Shown here: positions 8,991 to 17,880 of the stretch, piece after piece
Layout of the letters: each line of letters opens with the position of its first letter
How positions within the stretch are numbered: the stretch's first letter is position 1
From: Afipia sp. GAS231
GTDB lineage: Bacteria > Pseudomonadota > Alphaproteobacteria > Rhizobiales > Xanthobacteraceae
Assembly: GCF_900103365.1 (NCBI RefSeq)
Contig: NZ_LT629703.1
Location: forward strand, 372,001-436,000
Reading direction: 5' to 3'
Length of the DNA stretch: 64,000 nucleotides
Notes under the pieces: generated by a model
Told to the model about the DNA's origin: nothing
Databases searched by the model: none
What the model saw: the letters and a program-made list of their open reading frames with translations, nothing else
Made by a program: the position numbers and the translations under genes

Positions 8991-9845
8991 TCATCGCGGA
9001 TGCGCGTCCTGTTCCGCGATGCGCTGCCACAGCGCCCGGATCATGTCCTGCATTCGCAGTGCATCTTGCCAGCGATCCGATAATTCCGCCCCGTCGGGTC
9101 CCGTGATGGCATAGGGCGGCGGGCCGAGTTCGCACAGGAAAGTCAGCATCGCATCGGGGCCTGCCCGCTTGCGCCAGGAGCGGATGGCGTATTCCCACCA
9201 GCCCATGAACAGATCGACCCAACCCTGATGCTGCGGAAAGCCCAGCGAGATCTGCACCTGCTCGCGGCTGGCGATCCGTCCGTGGATTCCCCAGGAGTTG
9301 TCGAGAATGCGGTGGATCATCGCGTGATTGATTTCGTCGACGGGCCAGGCGAACTCGCGACCAACCAGATAATGCGAAACATCGGCGGTCAGCCGCAGGT
9401 CGGGAAAGCAATCCAGCAGTTGCAGCGTGAAAAACAGATCGGTGGTCATGCGGTCGCGGTGGGTTTCCACATGCACCGCGACGCCGGCCTGCTCGCCGAG
9501 CCGGCGCCAGCCCTCGAGCAGCGGAATACAGGCTTCAATCCGCTGCGGCCGCACGTTGGGCTGCAAGTTGACGTGGTCGGCGCCAAGCCTTGCCACCAGC
9601 TCCAGCACCGGTTTCAGATCGTCGACGCCGGTCGGGTAGCACTGCGCCTGCCAGATCATGCCGTGGTCGCGCAGGAAGGAAGTGACCTCCGCGGCAAAAT
9701 CAGGATCGATGAACCGGACGCCGGCGCCGTCGAAGCCGGCGTCGCGGATCATCGCAAGCTGGGTCTGCAGCGGCCACTCCGCCGCATCCACCCGCCGCCG
9801 CTCCATCGCCCAGAGCGACTGCAGGATACGCAACTGCTGCGCCAT
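8991..9845 (-). CDS. Sugar phosphate isomerase/epimerase family protein (TIM barrel)
   Basis: A 284-residue protein of the xylose isomerase-like AP-endonuclease 2 TIM-barrel family. Supporting features are MIRDAGFDGAGVRF, the strand ending HVNLQPNV, the metal-ligand region VHVETHRDRMTTD and LTADVSHYLVGRE, and a late IHGRIAS segment. The glutamate, aspartate and histidines are the usual divalent-metal ligands of this family. The start MAQQLRILQSLW is 14 nt after the transporter stop codon, so it is the last gene of the catabolic operon governed by the divergent LacI regulator. The substrate is unknown; an aldose/ketose or inositol-type intermediate is likely. Confidence 0.85.
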   Translation of the reverse strand: MAQQLRILQSLWAMERRRVDAAEWPLQTQLAMIRDAGFDGAGVRFIDPDFAAEVTSFLRDHGMIWQAQCYPTGVDDLKPVLELVARLGADHVNLQPNVRPQRIEACIPLLEGWRRLGEQAGVAVHVETHRDRMTTDLFFTLQLLDCFPDLRLTADVSHYLVGREFAWPVDEINHAMIHRILDNSWGIHGRIASREQVQISLGFPQHQGWVDLFMGWWEYAIRSWRKRAGPDAMLTFLCELGPPPYAITGPDGAELSDRWQDALRMQDMIRALWQRIAEQDAHPR

Positions 9846-9859
9846 GATCGGGACCTGGT

Positions 9860-11212
9860 CTAGGCCCGCGCCGGCATCGCCGCCGCCCGGATGGCGACAC
9901 CGTCCGTGGTGTTGTCGACCGTGATGCTCTCCTGATAGGTCTCGGGACCGCACCAGATCGCGAACGCGGTGCATGCTGCGAGGAAGGCCGCGTAGCAGGC
10001 GACCGGCCACCAGCTTCCCGACCATGCCACCAGCGACGCGGCCAGGAACGGCGCCGGGCCGCCGGCGAGCAGCGAGCCGAGTTCGCGCGCAAACGCGAAG
10101 CCGGCGAAACGCCGCTGCGGCGGGAACAGTTCGGCGAAGTAGGCGGCCTGCGGTCCGAACATCGCCGCTGTCACCACGGCGCGCGCACCGATAAAGGCGA
10201 CCGCGATCCAGATCCACTCCTTGGTGCCGACCAGCAGGAAGAACGGGAACGCCCATACGATGCCGGCGAGTGCGCCGAACATGTAGACCGGCCGTCGTCC
10301 GATGCGGTCGGAGAGCGCGGCAAATCCCATGATGGCGAACAGCTCGATGACGAAGGCGAGCATCAGCGCACTCAGCGCCTCGGACTTCGGCACTCCGAGG
10401 GTGGTGATGACATAACTGAGGCCGAACACCGGAAACAGATAGCCGAGACCGTTCTCGGCCAGCCGCGCCCCCAGCACCACGAAGAAGTTTCGCGGATGCC
10501 GCTTCAGCGCCTCCATCGCCGGGTTGCGCTCGACCTTGCCGCGCGCGACGACGGCTTCGGTGAACACCGGCGTCTCCGTAATCTTCAGGCGGACGTAGAT
10601 GCCGACCACGATCAGCAGGAAGCTTGCCAGGAACGGAATGCGCCATCCCCATGACATCAGATCTTCGCGCGGCAACAGCGTCACCAGCGCGAAGGCGCCG
10701 GCGGCGAGCAGATTGCCGATGGAGACGCCGAGTGGTGCGAAGCCGCCCCAGAAGCCACGATGTCTTGGCGGCGCGTTCTCGACCAGGAAGATCACCGCGC
10801 CGCCATATTCGGCGCCAGCTCCCAATCCTTGTACGACACGCATGGCGACCAGGAGCGCCGGCGCCCAATAGCCGATCTGGGCGTAGGTCGGCAGCACGCC
10901 GATCAGCGTGGTACCGACACCGATCATCAACAACGTCGCCACCAGGACGGGTTTACGCCCGAAGCGGTCGCCCATGATACCGAACAGGACGCCGCCGAGC
11001 GGCCGCACCACGAAGCCGACGCCGAAGGTCAGGAACGCCAGCAGGGTGCCGACCACGGGATCGCTTTTGGGAAAGAACAGTTCGCCGAACACCAATGCGG
11101 CGGCGGTACCGTACAGGAAGAAGTCGTACCATTCGAGCGCGGAGCCGATACTGGCTGCCAGGATCACGCGCAAACGCGAGCGATTGTCAGTCTTGGCTGT
11201 GATCTCCGTCAT
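9860..11212 (-). CDS. MFS transporter, metabolite:H+ symporter (MHS) type
   Basis: A 450-residue inner-membrane transporter with 12 predicted hydrophobic segments. The N-terminus IGSALEWYDFFLYGTAAALVF and the loop GDRFGRKPVL, together with GLGAGAEYGGA, are signatures of the MHS subfamily (ProP, ShiA and KgtP relatives) that import osmolytes or organic acids with protons. GGGGGAAAC precedes the ATG. It lies between the dioxygenase and epimerase genes and probably imports the substrate those enzymes degrade. Confidence 0.92.
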   Translation of the reverse strand: MTEITAKTDNRSRLRVILAASIGSALEWYDFFLYGTAAALVFGELFFPKSDPVVGTLLAFLTFGVGFVVRPLGGVLFGIMGDRFGRKPVLVATLLMIGVGTTLIGVLPTYAQIGYWAPALLVAMRVVQGLGAGAEYGGAVIFLVENAPPRHRGFWGGFAPLGVSIGNLLAAGAFALVTLLPREDLMSWGWRIPFLASFLLIVVGIYVRLKITETPVFTEAVVARGKVERNPAMEALKRHPRNFFVVLGARLAENGLGYLFPVFGLSYVITTLGVPKSEALSALMLAFVIELFAIMGFAALSDRIGRRPVYMFGALAGIVWAFPFFLLVGTKEWIWIAVAFIGARAVVTAAMFGPQAAYFAELFPPQRRFAGFAFARELGSLLAGGPAPFLAASLVAWSGSWWPVACYAAFLAACTAFAIWCGPETYQESITVDNTTDGVAIRAAAMPARA

Positions 11213-11334
11213 CGTTTCCCCCGGTTTGATTTTTTGTCATTTTGTTGGATCGTCGCGAGTCTTGTCTGGGAAGTCTTGTCTGATAAGTCGTCTCGTCGGC
11301 GCCCGCGTGCTTGGCACGGGCGCATTCGCAAGCT

Positions 11335-12204
11335 TCAGGCGGCGCGGGTGAAGTAGGACTTCTTCGCGGCGGACTGGGTTTCGTAAATCGATCCCTGCCG
11401 CTTGGCCGGCGGCAGCGGCAGCCGCACCGGAACGTCGGTCATCCGCGGTGCAATGACGGGGTCGCCGGACAAAAGGCGGCTGTTGAACTCGTCAAAATCC
11501 TTCACACCCATCAGCGGCCAGGCGTCGCTGGCAGCGACTTCGTAGAGCAGGAGATTGCGCGGACGATCCGAGGTGTTCATGGCCGATCCATGCAACGCGC
11601 GAACATGATGGAACGACATGCTGCCGGCTTTGCCCATGCACGGTACCGCGCGTTCGATTTCGTCCTTGATGCTGTCGGGGTCGATCAGGCCGGCGAAGCA
11701 TCCGTCGTCGCCGTGATGGTTCCAGACCTCGCGGTTGTGCGTGCCTGGAGTCACCAGCATCGGCCCGTTGGCGAGATCGCAATCGTCGAGCAGCACGCCG
11801 ATCGCGAGCACGTCGTCATTGGTGTGCGGATAGAACGCCCAGTCCTGATGCCATTCCACCGGAGAGCCATACTGCGCCGACTTCATGTTGAGTTTTGAGC
11901 CGTGCAGCCGAAGGCCCGGGCCGAGCAGTTTTTTCAGGATGTCGAGCACGGGTTCGCTGCGCACGATTTCGTCGAACAGTTTGTGCACCTTGTGCGGCGT
12001 CTTGATGCGGCGGACCCGCGGGCTTTCCGCGGTGTGGCCCGGCTCCAGGTCATAGACGTCGGTGTGTTCAAGGGTTTTGGCCGATCCGGCGACCAATTCC
12101 GCGATCACCGAGCGGACCTGGGAGAGCGTATCGGCCCCCAGGACCTCGGGCACCACGATCACGCCATCGCGTTGATAAGCCTGCACATCCTTCTCTGAGA
12201 TCAT
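11335..12204 (-). CDS. Phytanoyl-CoA dioxygenase family protein
   Basis: An Fe(II)/2-oxoglutarate-dependent oxygenase of about 289 residues. The metal-binding HxD motif is in VEWHQDWAFYP, and the distal histidine is in the region FHHVRALHGSAMNTSDRPR, whose arginine would hold 2-oxoglutarate. The ATG at 12204 is preferred over the one at 12219 because GGGAAG lies about 8 nt upstream and the product then begins MISEKDVQAYQRDG, as is common in the family. It is the first gene of the operon with the MHS transporter and the epimerase. The substrate is unknown. Confidence 0.88.
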   Translation of the reverse strand: MISEKDVQAYQRDGVIVVPEVLGADTLSQVRSVIAELVAGSAKTLEHTDVYDLEPGHTAESPRVRRIKTPHKVHKLFDEIVRSEPVLDILKKLLGPGLRLHGSKLNMKSAQYGSPVEWHQDWAFYPHTNDDVLAIGVLLDDCDLANGPMLVTPGTHNREVWNHHGDDGCFAGLIDPDSIKDEIERAVPCMGKAGSMSFHHVRALHGSAMNTSDRPRNLLLYEVAASDAWPLMGVKDFDEFNSRLLSGDPVIAPRMTDVPVRLPLPPAKRQGSIYETQSAAKKSYFTRAA

Positions 12205-12219
12205 CGGGCTTCTTCCCAT

Positions 12220-12256
12220 ATGGTTACGTTGTCATTCCAGATGTTAACGTTGTCAT
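12220..12256. promoter_or_regulatory. Two operator-like sites between phyH-like gene and lacI-family gene
   Basis: ATGGTTACGTTGTCAT (12220-12235) and ATGTTAACGTTGTCAT (12241-12256) differ at three positions and start 21 bp apart, two helical turns. Each is an imperfect palindrome centred on a CG step, as LacI-family operators usually are. They lie just upstream of the catabolic operon start and about 50 bp from the regulator start, so they are the likely binding sites of the neighbouring LacI protein. Confidence 0.65.
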
Positions 12257-12302
12257 TTGCCATATTCAAGCCGAATCGTGCATTCCTGACCTGCATTCGC
12301 TA

Positions 12303-13313
12303 ATGTCTGCCCAGATGAGCATTGCAAGCCCAGAAGAGCCCCATTCCGTCCCGACGCTGTCGGCCGTGGCCAAACTGGCCGGCGTATCGTCGATTACCGT
12401 GAGCCGCGTGGTGCGTTTGCCGGATCTGGTGGCGCCGGAAACAAGGGGCCGGGTCGAAGCCGCGATGCGCGAACTCGGCTATGTGCCGAACCAACTCGCG
12501 GTCGGATTGGCAAGGGCGCGCACCCGCTCGATCGGCGTGCTGGTGCCAACGATTGCCAATTCGATCTTCGCCGATACGGTGCAGGGCCTGTCCGACGAAT
12601 TGGAGCCGCGCGGCTACGCCGTGATCCTGGCCCAGTCGCGCTACGACGCTGCACGTGAAGATCACATGCTGTCGGCATTGCTGTCGCGGCGCCCCGAGGC
12701 GATCATCATGGTGGGCTCGCCCGCCACGGAGGACGGAGCGCGGCTGCTGCGGCGCGCGGGAATTCCCGTCGCGGAAACATGGGATCTTCCGGCGGCACCG
12801 ATCGACGCGGTCGCCGGCTTCAACAATTACGAAGCCGGCGTTGCGGTGGCACGCCATCTGGCCGGGCAAGGTCGCAAGAGCCTGGCGTTCATCGGCGGCG
12901 ACGATCCGCGTGCCACCCGTCGTTGGAATGGATTCAACGACACCGCGCAAGAGCTGGGCATCAAAGCGCCGCGCCGGCTGGTCCTGGATCGTAACGCCAC
13001 CGGCAGTGTGGTCGCGCTTGCAGAGTTGCCCGGTATCGATGCGGTGTTTGCAGCGAACGACGCGCACGCGATCGGCTTCATGTCCGGTCTGCGAACGGCG
13101 GGCTTGTTGCGCAATGGCCCGGCCGCGGACCAACCGGTTGCGGTCATCGGCCTCGGTGATCTCGAAATGGGCCGTCTGATCGCACCAACTCTCTCCACTG
13201 TCCGCGTCAATGGTGATGCGATCGGGCGCACTGCTGCAAAATTGATCCTGACGCGGGAGGGGCCGCGTCATATCGATCTCGGATTTGAACTCGTCCTTCG
13301 GGATAGTGGCTGA
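12303..13313 (+). CDS. LacI-family transcriptional regulator
   Basis: A 336-residue repressor-type protein. The N-terminal helix-turn-helix is TLSAVAKLAGVSSITVSRVV, followed by the hinge region YVPNQLAVGLARARTRSIGV and a periplasmic-binding-protein-like ligand domain (about 75-335) resembling the GntR/GluR branch. It is divergent from the dioxygenase-transporter-epimerase operon, and paired operator-like sites lie between them, so local control of that operon is inferred. The inducer is unknown. Start alternatives 12 nt apart (12303, 12315) cannot be told apart because neither has a strong ribosome site. Confidence 0.93.
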   Translation: MSAQMSIASPEEPHSVPTLSAVAKLAGVSSITVSRVVRLPDLVAPETRGRVEAAMRELGYVPNQLAVGLARARTRSIGVLVPTIANSIFADTVQGLSDELEPRGYAVILAQSRYDAAREDHMLSALLSRRPEAIIMVGSPATEDGARLLRRAGIPVAETWDLPAAPIDAVAGFNNYEAGVAVARHLAGQGRKSLAFIGGDDPRATRRWNGFNDTAQELGIKAPRRLVLDRNATGSVVALAELPGIDAVFAANDAHAIGFMSGLRTAGLLRNGPAADQPVAVIGLGDLEMGRLIAPTLSTVRVNGDAIGRTAAKLILTREGPRHIDLGFELVLRDSG

Positions 13314-13565
13314 ATTCCCGAACTGGCCCGAGGCAATGGCCTCCTGGGTAGCCACTTCCGCCGATATTCTTCATGTCGTCGCGCGCTATGCGCACAGCGC
13401 GCGGTGACTCGAGTGGGTCGGCTGGCCATGGACGCCCGACGAATTCGATCGAATTGAAGTATTTTCACAAGCGAACAGTTTTCCATCACGGAAACAGCTA
13501 CACCGCATTCAAAATTCATTAAAGGTTGTGATGCTGCTATGCGCCCGCAAAGCGGGAGCACATCC

Positions 13566-13979
13566 ATGCGTCTGGCAGCCATCGGAATAGTTGCAGCGGT
13601 CATTGGCGGTACGGCCTTCTACGACAACTACGACAAGAAGACCAACTTTCAGCCCGTCAACGCGCGCGTCAGCGCCGTCAACGAGCAATGCTATCTGGAG
13701 AAGTCCGAGCGCGGGATTCTCACGAGGACGACGTCGACCTCCGACCTGACGCGCTGCGAGGTCGCCGAGATCCTGACGCGCCACCATCCGAAGTGGCAAG
13801 GTTATGACATCAAGCACAGGATCGATGTCAGCTTTGCCTATGTTTCGCCGGTGGACGGCGCAACGCACACCGGAAGCCACCAGATGTCCGCCTTCCCCGA
13901 CGGCAAGCCGCTGCACGCCGGCGACGTTCTCCCGATCCGGGCTTCGAAGATCAAGGCGGACACGACGCGCGGAGCCTAG
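13566..13979 (+). CDS. Hypothetical membrane-anchored protein
   Basis: About 137 residues beginning MRLAAIGIVAAVIGGTAFYD, a single N-terminal hydrophobic segment (signal anchor). The remainder is soluble: NARVSAVNEQCYLEK, then HHPKWQGYDIKHRIDVSFAYVSPVDG, ending with GDVLPIRASKIKADTTRG. The beta-rich pattern after one membrane segment recalls the DUF3592-like group, but this is only a resemblance. The ATG at 13539 would add nine residues. It stands alone between the LacI gene and a regulator remnant. The two cysteines could pair if the domain faces the periplasm. Confidence 0.65.
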   Translation: MRLAAIGIVAAVIGGTAFYDNYDKKTNFQPVNARVSAVNEQCYLEKSERGILTRTTSTSDLTRCEVAEILTRHHPKWQGYDIKHRIDVSFAYVSPVDGATHTGSHQMSAFPDGKPLHAGDVLPIRASKIKADTTRGA

Positions 13980-14040
13980 GCTGCGGCGGGCGCGTTGGTT
14001 TCGCCGCCCGCGCCATCTTTGTGGCGCCGCCCGGGCGAAG

Positions 14041-14190
14041 CTAACCGCTGTCCAGCAGTTTCGATATTTTTCGCAGCATTCGGCTTGAAGAGCCGAGATC
14101 CTCGAAGTGAAGCGCGGCGACTTTCTGCAACAGCGATTGACCTCTTTCCGTGAGGGTCACCAGCACCCGCCTCTTGTCGTAAGGGGTCAT
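14041..14190 (-). pseudogene. MarR-family regulator remnant (C-terminal fragment)
   Basis: The minus strand encodes a 49-codon frame, MTPYDKRRVLVTLTERGQSL and onward, which is the wing and start of the C-terminal helix of MarR proteins (consensus DRRxxxVxLTxxG). An in-frame TGA lies only 12 nt (four codons) upstream, and no helix-turn-helix precedes it in any frame. The N-terminal two thirds of the gene are missing, so this is a decayed fragment. Confidence 0.65.
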
Positions 14191-14244
14191 ATCGTTCTCA
14201 ATTCATCCGGCGCTGTACGAAGCGGGCAACGTCATTACCACGCA

Positions 14245-16566
14245 TCACCCCTTCGGCGGGCTCTCCTTCAGGAATCGCTCGACGTCCTCCTGCACCGAAT
14301 ACGGCGTCGGAATGGGATCGCCGACATGATCGAGCGGCCGCTCGAGGCCGAGGCGCACCATCCGCGCCAGCTCGGCCCTGCGGTACGGCTTGGTGAGCAG
14401 CAGCACGCCCTCGCCGAGGCCGCCATCGGAACTGAGCACACCAAACGTGTTGCCGGAGGTGTAGAGCACCCGGAGCGGCTGTCGCAATCCGGCGACTTTC
14501 TCCGCCAACTGCCGACCGTTCATGTTGCCGGGCATCACGATGTCGGTGAACAGAAGATCGAACGCGGTCCCGGCGTTGACGAGTTCGAGGGCTGCGGCCC
14601 CGTTCGGCGCCGATATCACCGCATAGCCGAGGTTCCTGAGCCGAACCGTCACGAGGTCCCTCACGAAATCATCGTCCTCGACGCACAGGATCGTCTCGGT
14701 CCCGCCGCGCAGTTCTTCATCGCCCACTGCGGCCACCGACGCCGACGGACCGCTGTTGGCCTTCGGCAGATAGATCCGGAACGTGGTGCCCTTCCCTTCC
14801 TCGCTGAGCACCACGATGTTGCCGCCGGATTGCTTGACGAATCCAAACACCATGCTGAGCCCAAGTCCGGAGCCGGTGCCGAACTGCTTGGTGGAAAAAA
14901 ACGGCTCGAAAATCCGCTCGCGGATCCCGGCCGGAATGCCGGCGCCGGTATCGGCAATCTCGATGACGACGTAGTCGCCGTGGCCGAGCCCGTTCGCCGC
15001 CGCCTCATGCGCGTCGAAGCTGACATTGTTGGTCCGCAACATCAGCCTGCCTCCGTCGGGCATGGCGTCCCGCCCGTTGATCGCGAGATTGACCAGCGCC
15101 GAACTCAACTGGCTGCGATCGACCAGAGCCGGCCAGCCCTGCTCGTCGAACACCGTCTCGATCTCGAGCTGCCGGCCGAGTGTCGGCGACAGCAACTGCA
15201 CGACTTCCCCAACCAGCACGTTGACGTCGGTCTCGACCGGCTGCAACGGCTGCCTGCGGGCGAACGCCAGCAGATTGGCCGTGAGCTGGGCGGCGCGGTT
15301 GGCCGCGTCATCGATCATCTTGACGATTCCCGCGAGCGCGGGATTGTCCTGGACGCCTTCGGCCAGGATCTCGATCGTACCGGTGATCACGGTCAGCATG
15401 TTATTGAAGTCGTGAGCGATGCCGCCGGTCAATTGCCCGACCGACTCCATCTTCTGGGCCTGGAAAAGCTGTTCCTCCGCCGCGCGCTTGGCGGTGATGT
15501 CCCGCACGAACGCATTGATGATGAACCGGTCGCCGCGACGCAGCGCGGTGAGCGACACCTCGGCAAAAAATTCGCGGCCGTTCTTGTGCAGCAACGGTGC
15601 TTCGTAGCGCCCGCCGGTGGCGTCGGCCGACGCCTCGCTCAGGAAGTGGTCGACCCATTGCCGGTGCACAGTGCGTTGCGATTCAGGAAATACCAGCTCG
15701 TCGACACCCCTGCCGACCGCTTCCGCGCGGGTCCATCCCATCAGCGCTTCGGCGTTCGGGCTCCAGTCGAGGATCACGCAAGTTTCATCGGTCTGGACGA
15801 ACGCGTCGAGCGCACTGTCGACGATCGACTGCGCCATCTGCTCGCTGTCGATCAGGGCCTGATACGCCCGCTTCTGTTCGGTCACGTTGCGAACCAAGGC
15901 AACCGCCCCGCAAAGGTGACCTACCACGTCGCGCAATGGACGCGCCGTCGCCGCGACAGTCTCCCGGACACCGGTCGCTTTGGACTCGACGACGAACTCC
16001 AGGTCGTCGATGCGCTCGCCGTGCAGTGCGCGCGTCATCGGCGAATCCTCGGGCGCCGCGCGTGTCACACCGTCTGCCAGGAAATACCTGAACGGGTTCG
16101 ATCGAACGATGATCGAGAGATCGCCCCCCATCAGCCGCTTGGCAGCAGCGTTGGCGACCACGATCTTTTCGTTCACATCGATGACGAGGACGGGATCGCT
16201 GATGCTCTGCACGGTTTGTTCGAGCAGTGCCAGCCTGGTTCCAAGCCGGGCCGACATGTCCGCGAAGGCAGCGGCGAGATCGGCAATTTCGCGACAGCCG
16301 TCTGCCGGCAAAACCATCGGCTGGCCGCGCGGCAGCGCTCTGGCGGCGGCGGTGAGCTGGCGCAGCGGGCGCGACAGCGACCTGGCGATCGCCACGGCGA
16401 GCGCCAGTGCAACGACCATTGCGATCGCCGCACCGGCCAACGCGGCGCTGGCGAGCGCCGCCAAACTCACGCCCGTGAGGAAATAGTAGGCACATGCCCC
16501 CACCAGGCAGCACGCCACCACGACCAGCAAAACCATCGCCAGCGCGAGACGGCTTGATAGCGTCAT
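14245..16566 (-). CDS. Hybrid sensor histidine kinase with HAMP, two PAS domains and receiver
   Basis: A protein of about 773 residues from the chosen start [14 protein letters not shown] (16566); upstream in-frame codons look non-coding. Two membrane segments (about 5-65) lead to a HAMP-like region ([17 protein letters not shown]), then two PAS domains (about 115-225 and 245-365). The HisKA domain has the phosphoacceptor His385 in [17 protein letters not shown]. The ATPase domain has [14 protein letters not shown] and [23 protein letters not shown]-terminal receiver (about 645-755) has VEDDDF and [10 protein letters not shown]. Phosphotransfer within the protein or to a separate regulator is expected. 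The signal is unknown. Confidence 0.9.
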   Translation of the reverse strand: MTLSSRLALAMVLLVVVACCLVGACAYYFLTGVSLAALASAALAGAAIAMVVALALAVAIARSLSRPLRQLTAAARALPRGQPMVLPADGCREIADLAAAFADMSARLGTRLALLEQTVQSISDPVLVIDVNEKIVVANAAAKRLMGGDLSIIVRSNPFRYFLADGVTRAAPEDSPMTRALHGERIDDLEFVVESKATGVRETVAATARPLRDVVGHLCGAVALVRNVTEQKRAYQALIDSEQMAQSIVDSALDAFVQTDETCVILDWSPNAEALMGWTRAEAVGRGVDELVFPESQRTVHRQWVDHFLSEASADATGGRYEAPLLHKNGREFFAEVSLTALRRGDRFIINAFVRDITAKRAAEEQLFQAQKMESVGQLTGGIAHDFNNMLTVITGTIEILAEGVQDNPALAGIVKMIDDAANRAAQLTANLLAFARRQPLQPVETDVNVLVGEVVQLLSPTLGRQLEIETVFDEQGWPALVDRSQLSSALVNLAINGRDAMPDGGRLMLRTNNVSFDAHEAAANGLGHGDYVVIEIADTGAGIPAGIRERIFEPFFSTKQFGTGSGLGLSMVFGFVKQSGGNIVVLSEEGKGTTFRIYLPKANSGPSASVAAVGDEELRGGTETILCVEDDDFVRDLVTVRLRNLGYAVISAPNGAAALELVNAGTAFDLLFTDIVMPGNMNGRQLAEKVAGLRQPLRVLYTSGNTFGVLSSDGGLGEGVLLLTKPYRRAELARMVRLGLERPLDHVGDPIPTPYSVQEDVERFLKESPPKG

Positions 16567-16752
16567 TGCCTCTACCGGTCTCGAAATGTTGGATAGGCAC
16601 CTGATTTGGCGCCACGTAAAGGGCTCAAGTATCGGCCACGAAAAACGTTGCCGCAGCAAACCTAACCGACTTCATCAGCCCGGGCCCATCATTTCCACCC
16701 CGTAAAATTACGGAGCCTGGAGGCCAACGGGACCGGCAACTTCAGGGGCTCG

Positions 16753-17820
16753 TCACACGCCGAAGATCTTGCTGTAGCGCGCCTTGATCTCCTCGCTCTG
16801 CGCCTGCACCGCGGCCGGATCGGCCTTGAGCAGTTTCAGGTTGGCCAGCGGGACATGCTCGCCCTTCTCGTTCACGTGGGCGTGGAACGAGCGATGCGCA
16901 AAGACGTCCACCAGCATCTGCTGGGTCTCGGCGCTGAAGAAGAAGCTCTGGAACAGCCTTGCGGCGTTCGGGTTGGGCGCACCGCGGAAGACGCCGGAGG
17001 GGACGATGATCAACGGTGATCCCTCGGCCGGATAGACCACCTCGACCGGCTTGCCCTGGTCCTTGAGCAGCACCAGATTGTAGTCGTTGCCGTCGGCCAT
17101 CACCGCGCGCTCGCCGAGCAGGATCTTCTTCGGCGGATCGGCGGCCGACTGCACCTGCATGACCTTCTGCTGCGCCAGCTTCTCCAGATAGGGCCAGCCG
17201 AGGTCGCGCGCCAGCACGAAGGTCGTGGTCAGGATGGCGCCGCTGTAGCCGGGATGGGCCTTGACGATCTTGCCCTGCCATCTGGGATCGAGCAGATCGG
17301 CATAGCTCTTCGGCGCGTCTTCGCGCTTCACCAGATTGGTGTTGTAGCCGATTGTCTCCAGCCAGGCGCAGGACGTCGCATACATGCCGTCGGGATCGAC
17401 CTGATCGGCCGGAAAGTGCTTTGCGACATCGTCCGGAAGATAAGGCGCGAGCCAGTCGTTCTTCTTCCATTCGAGATAGTGCGCGGGGTCGGTCGAGTTG
17501 GCGACGTCGACGGCATTGATGCCGCTGCCCTGCTCCTGGGCGATGCGCTGGAAAATCCGTTCCGCGCCGGACCGCTCGACGCGCACGGCGATTCCTGGAT
17601 ACTTCGCTTCGAAAGTCCGCGCCAGGCGTTCGGCGGTGGTGAGTTCCAGCGCGCTGTAGAACGACAGCTTGCCTTCCTTCTTCGCCGCCTCGACCAGAGC
17701 TGATGTCACTGCCGCCGCAGGAGGCGCCGCCGCCTTCGACGGTTCGGCGAACAGCACGCCGGCCGCAGCCGCGGTGGATGCCCTGAGCAGGTCGCGCCTC
17801 GACCATTTGCGGTCCCGCAT
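16753..17820 (-). CDS. Extracellular solute-binding protein, iron(III)-type (Tat-exported)
   Basis: A 355-residue periplasmic binding protein with a twin-arginine leader (KWSRRDLLRASTAAAAGVLF). The body resembles the Fe(3+)/2-aminoethylphosphonate cluster of ABC receptors (LSFYSALELTTAERLARTFEAKYPGI, then LLDPRWQGKIVKAHPGYSGA). No permease or ATPase gene is adjacent, so it is an orphan or works with components encoded elsewhere. It is 60 bp downstream of the PuuD-like gene on the same strand and may be co-transcribed with it. Confidence 0.85.
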   Translation of the reverse strand: MRDRKWSRRDLLRASTAAAAGVLFAEPSKAAAPPAAAVTSALVEAAKKEGKLSFYSALELTTAERLARTFEAKYPGIAVRVERSGAERIFQRIAQEQGSGINAVDVANSTDPAHYLEWKKNDWLAPYLPDDVAKHFPADQVDPDGMYATSCAWLETIGYNTNLVKREDAPKSYADLLDPRWQGKIVKAHPGYSGAILTTTFVLARDLGWPYLEKLAQQKVMQVQSAADPPKKILLGERAVMADGNDYNLVLLKDQGKPVEVVYPAEGSPLIIVPSGVFRGAPNPNAARLFQSFFFSAETQQMLVDVFAHRSFHAHVNEKGEHVPLANLKLLKADPAAVQAQSEEIKARYSKIFGV

Positions 17821-17840
17821 CGCATCCCTCCCGTGTTGAC

Positions 17841-17852
17841 ACGACCGGTCGT
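17841..17852. promoter_or_regulatory. Palindrome between PuuD-like and binding-protein genes
   Basis: ACGACCGGTCGT is a perfect 12-bp palindrome. The 13-mer TGACACGACCGGT occurs here with a one-base difference (TTGACACGACCGGT, from 17836) and again at about 17855-17867, giving a direct repeat 18-19 bp apart. It lies in the 60-bp gap upstream of the binding-protein start and may be an operator. Confidence 0.4.
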
Positions 17853-17880
17853 GCTGACACGACCGGTTGGTTCCGGCCGC

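Noticed and set aside
13381..13402. GC-rich near-palindrome GCGCGCTATGCGCACAGCGC after the LacI gene
   Set aside because: It can pair but has no T tract and consists of simple GC alternation, so terminator function is not supported.
14107..16557. Very long plus-strand open frame (about 816 codons)
   Set aside because: It lies antisense to the hybrid histidine kinase, is rich in Arg, His and Gly, and has no domain; it is a high-GC shadow of the kinase gene.
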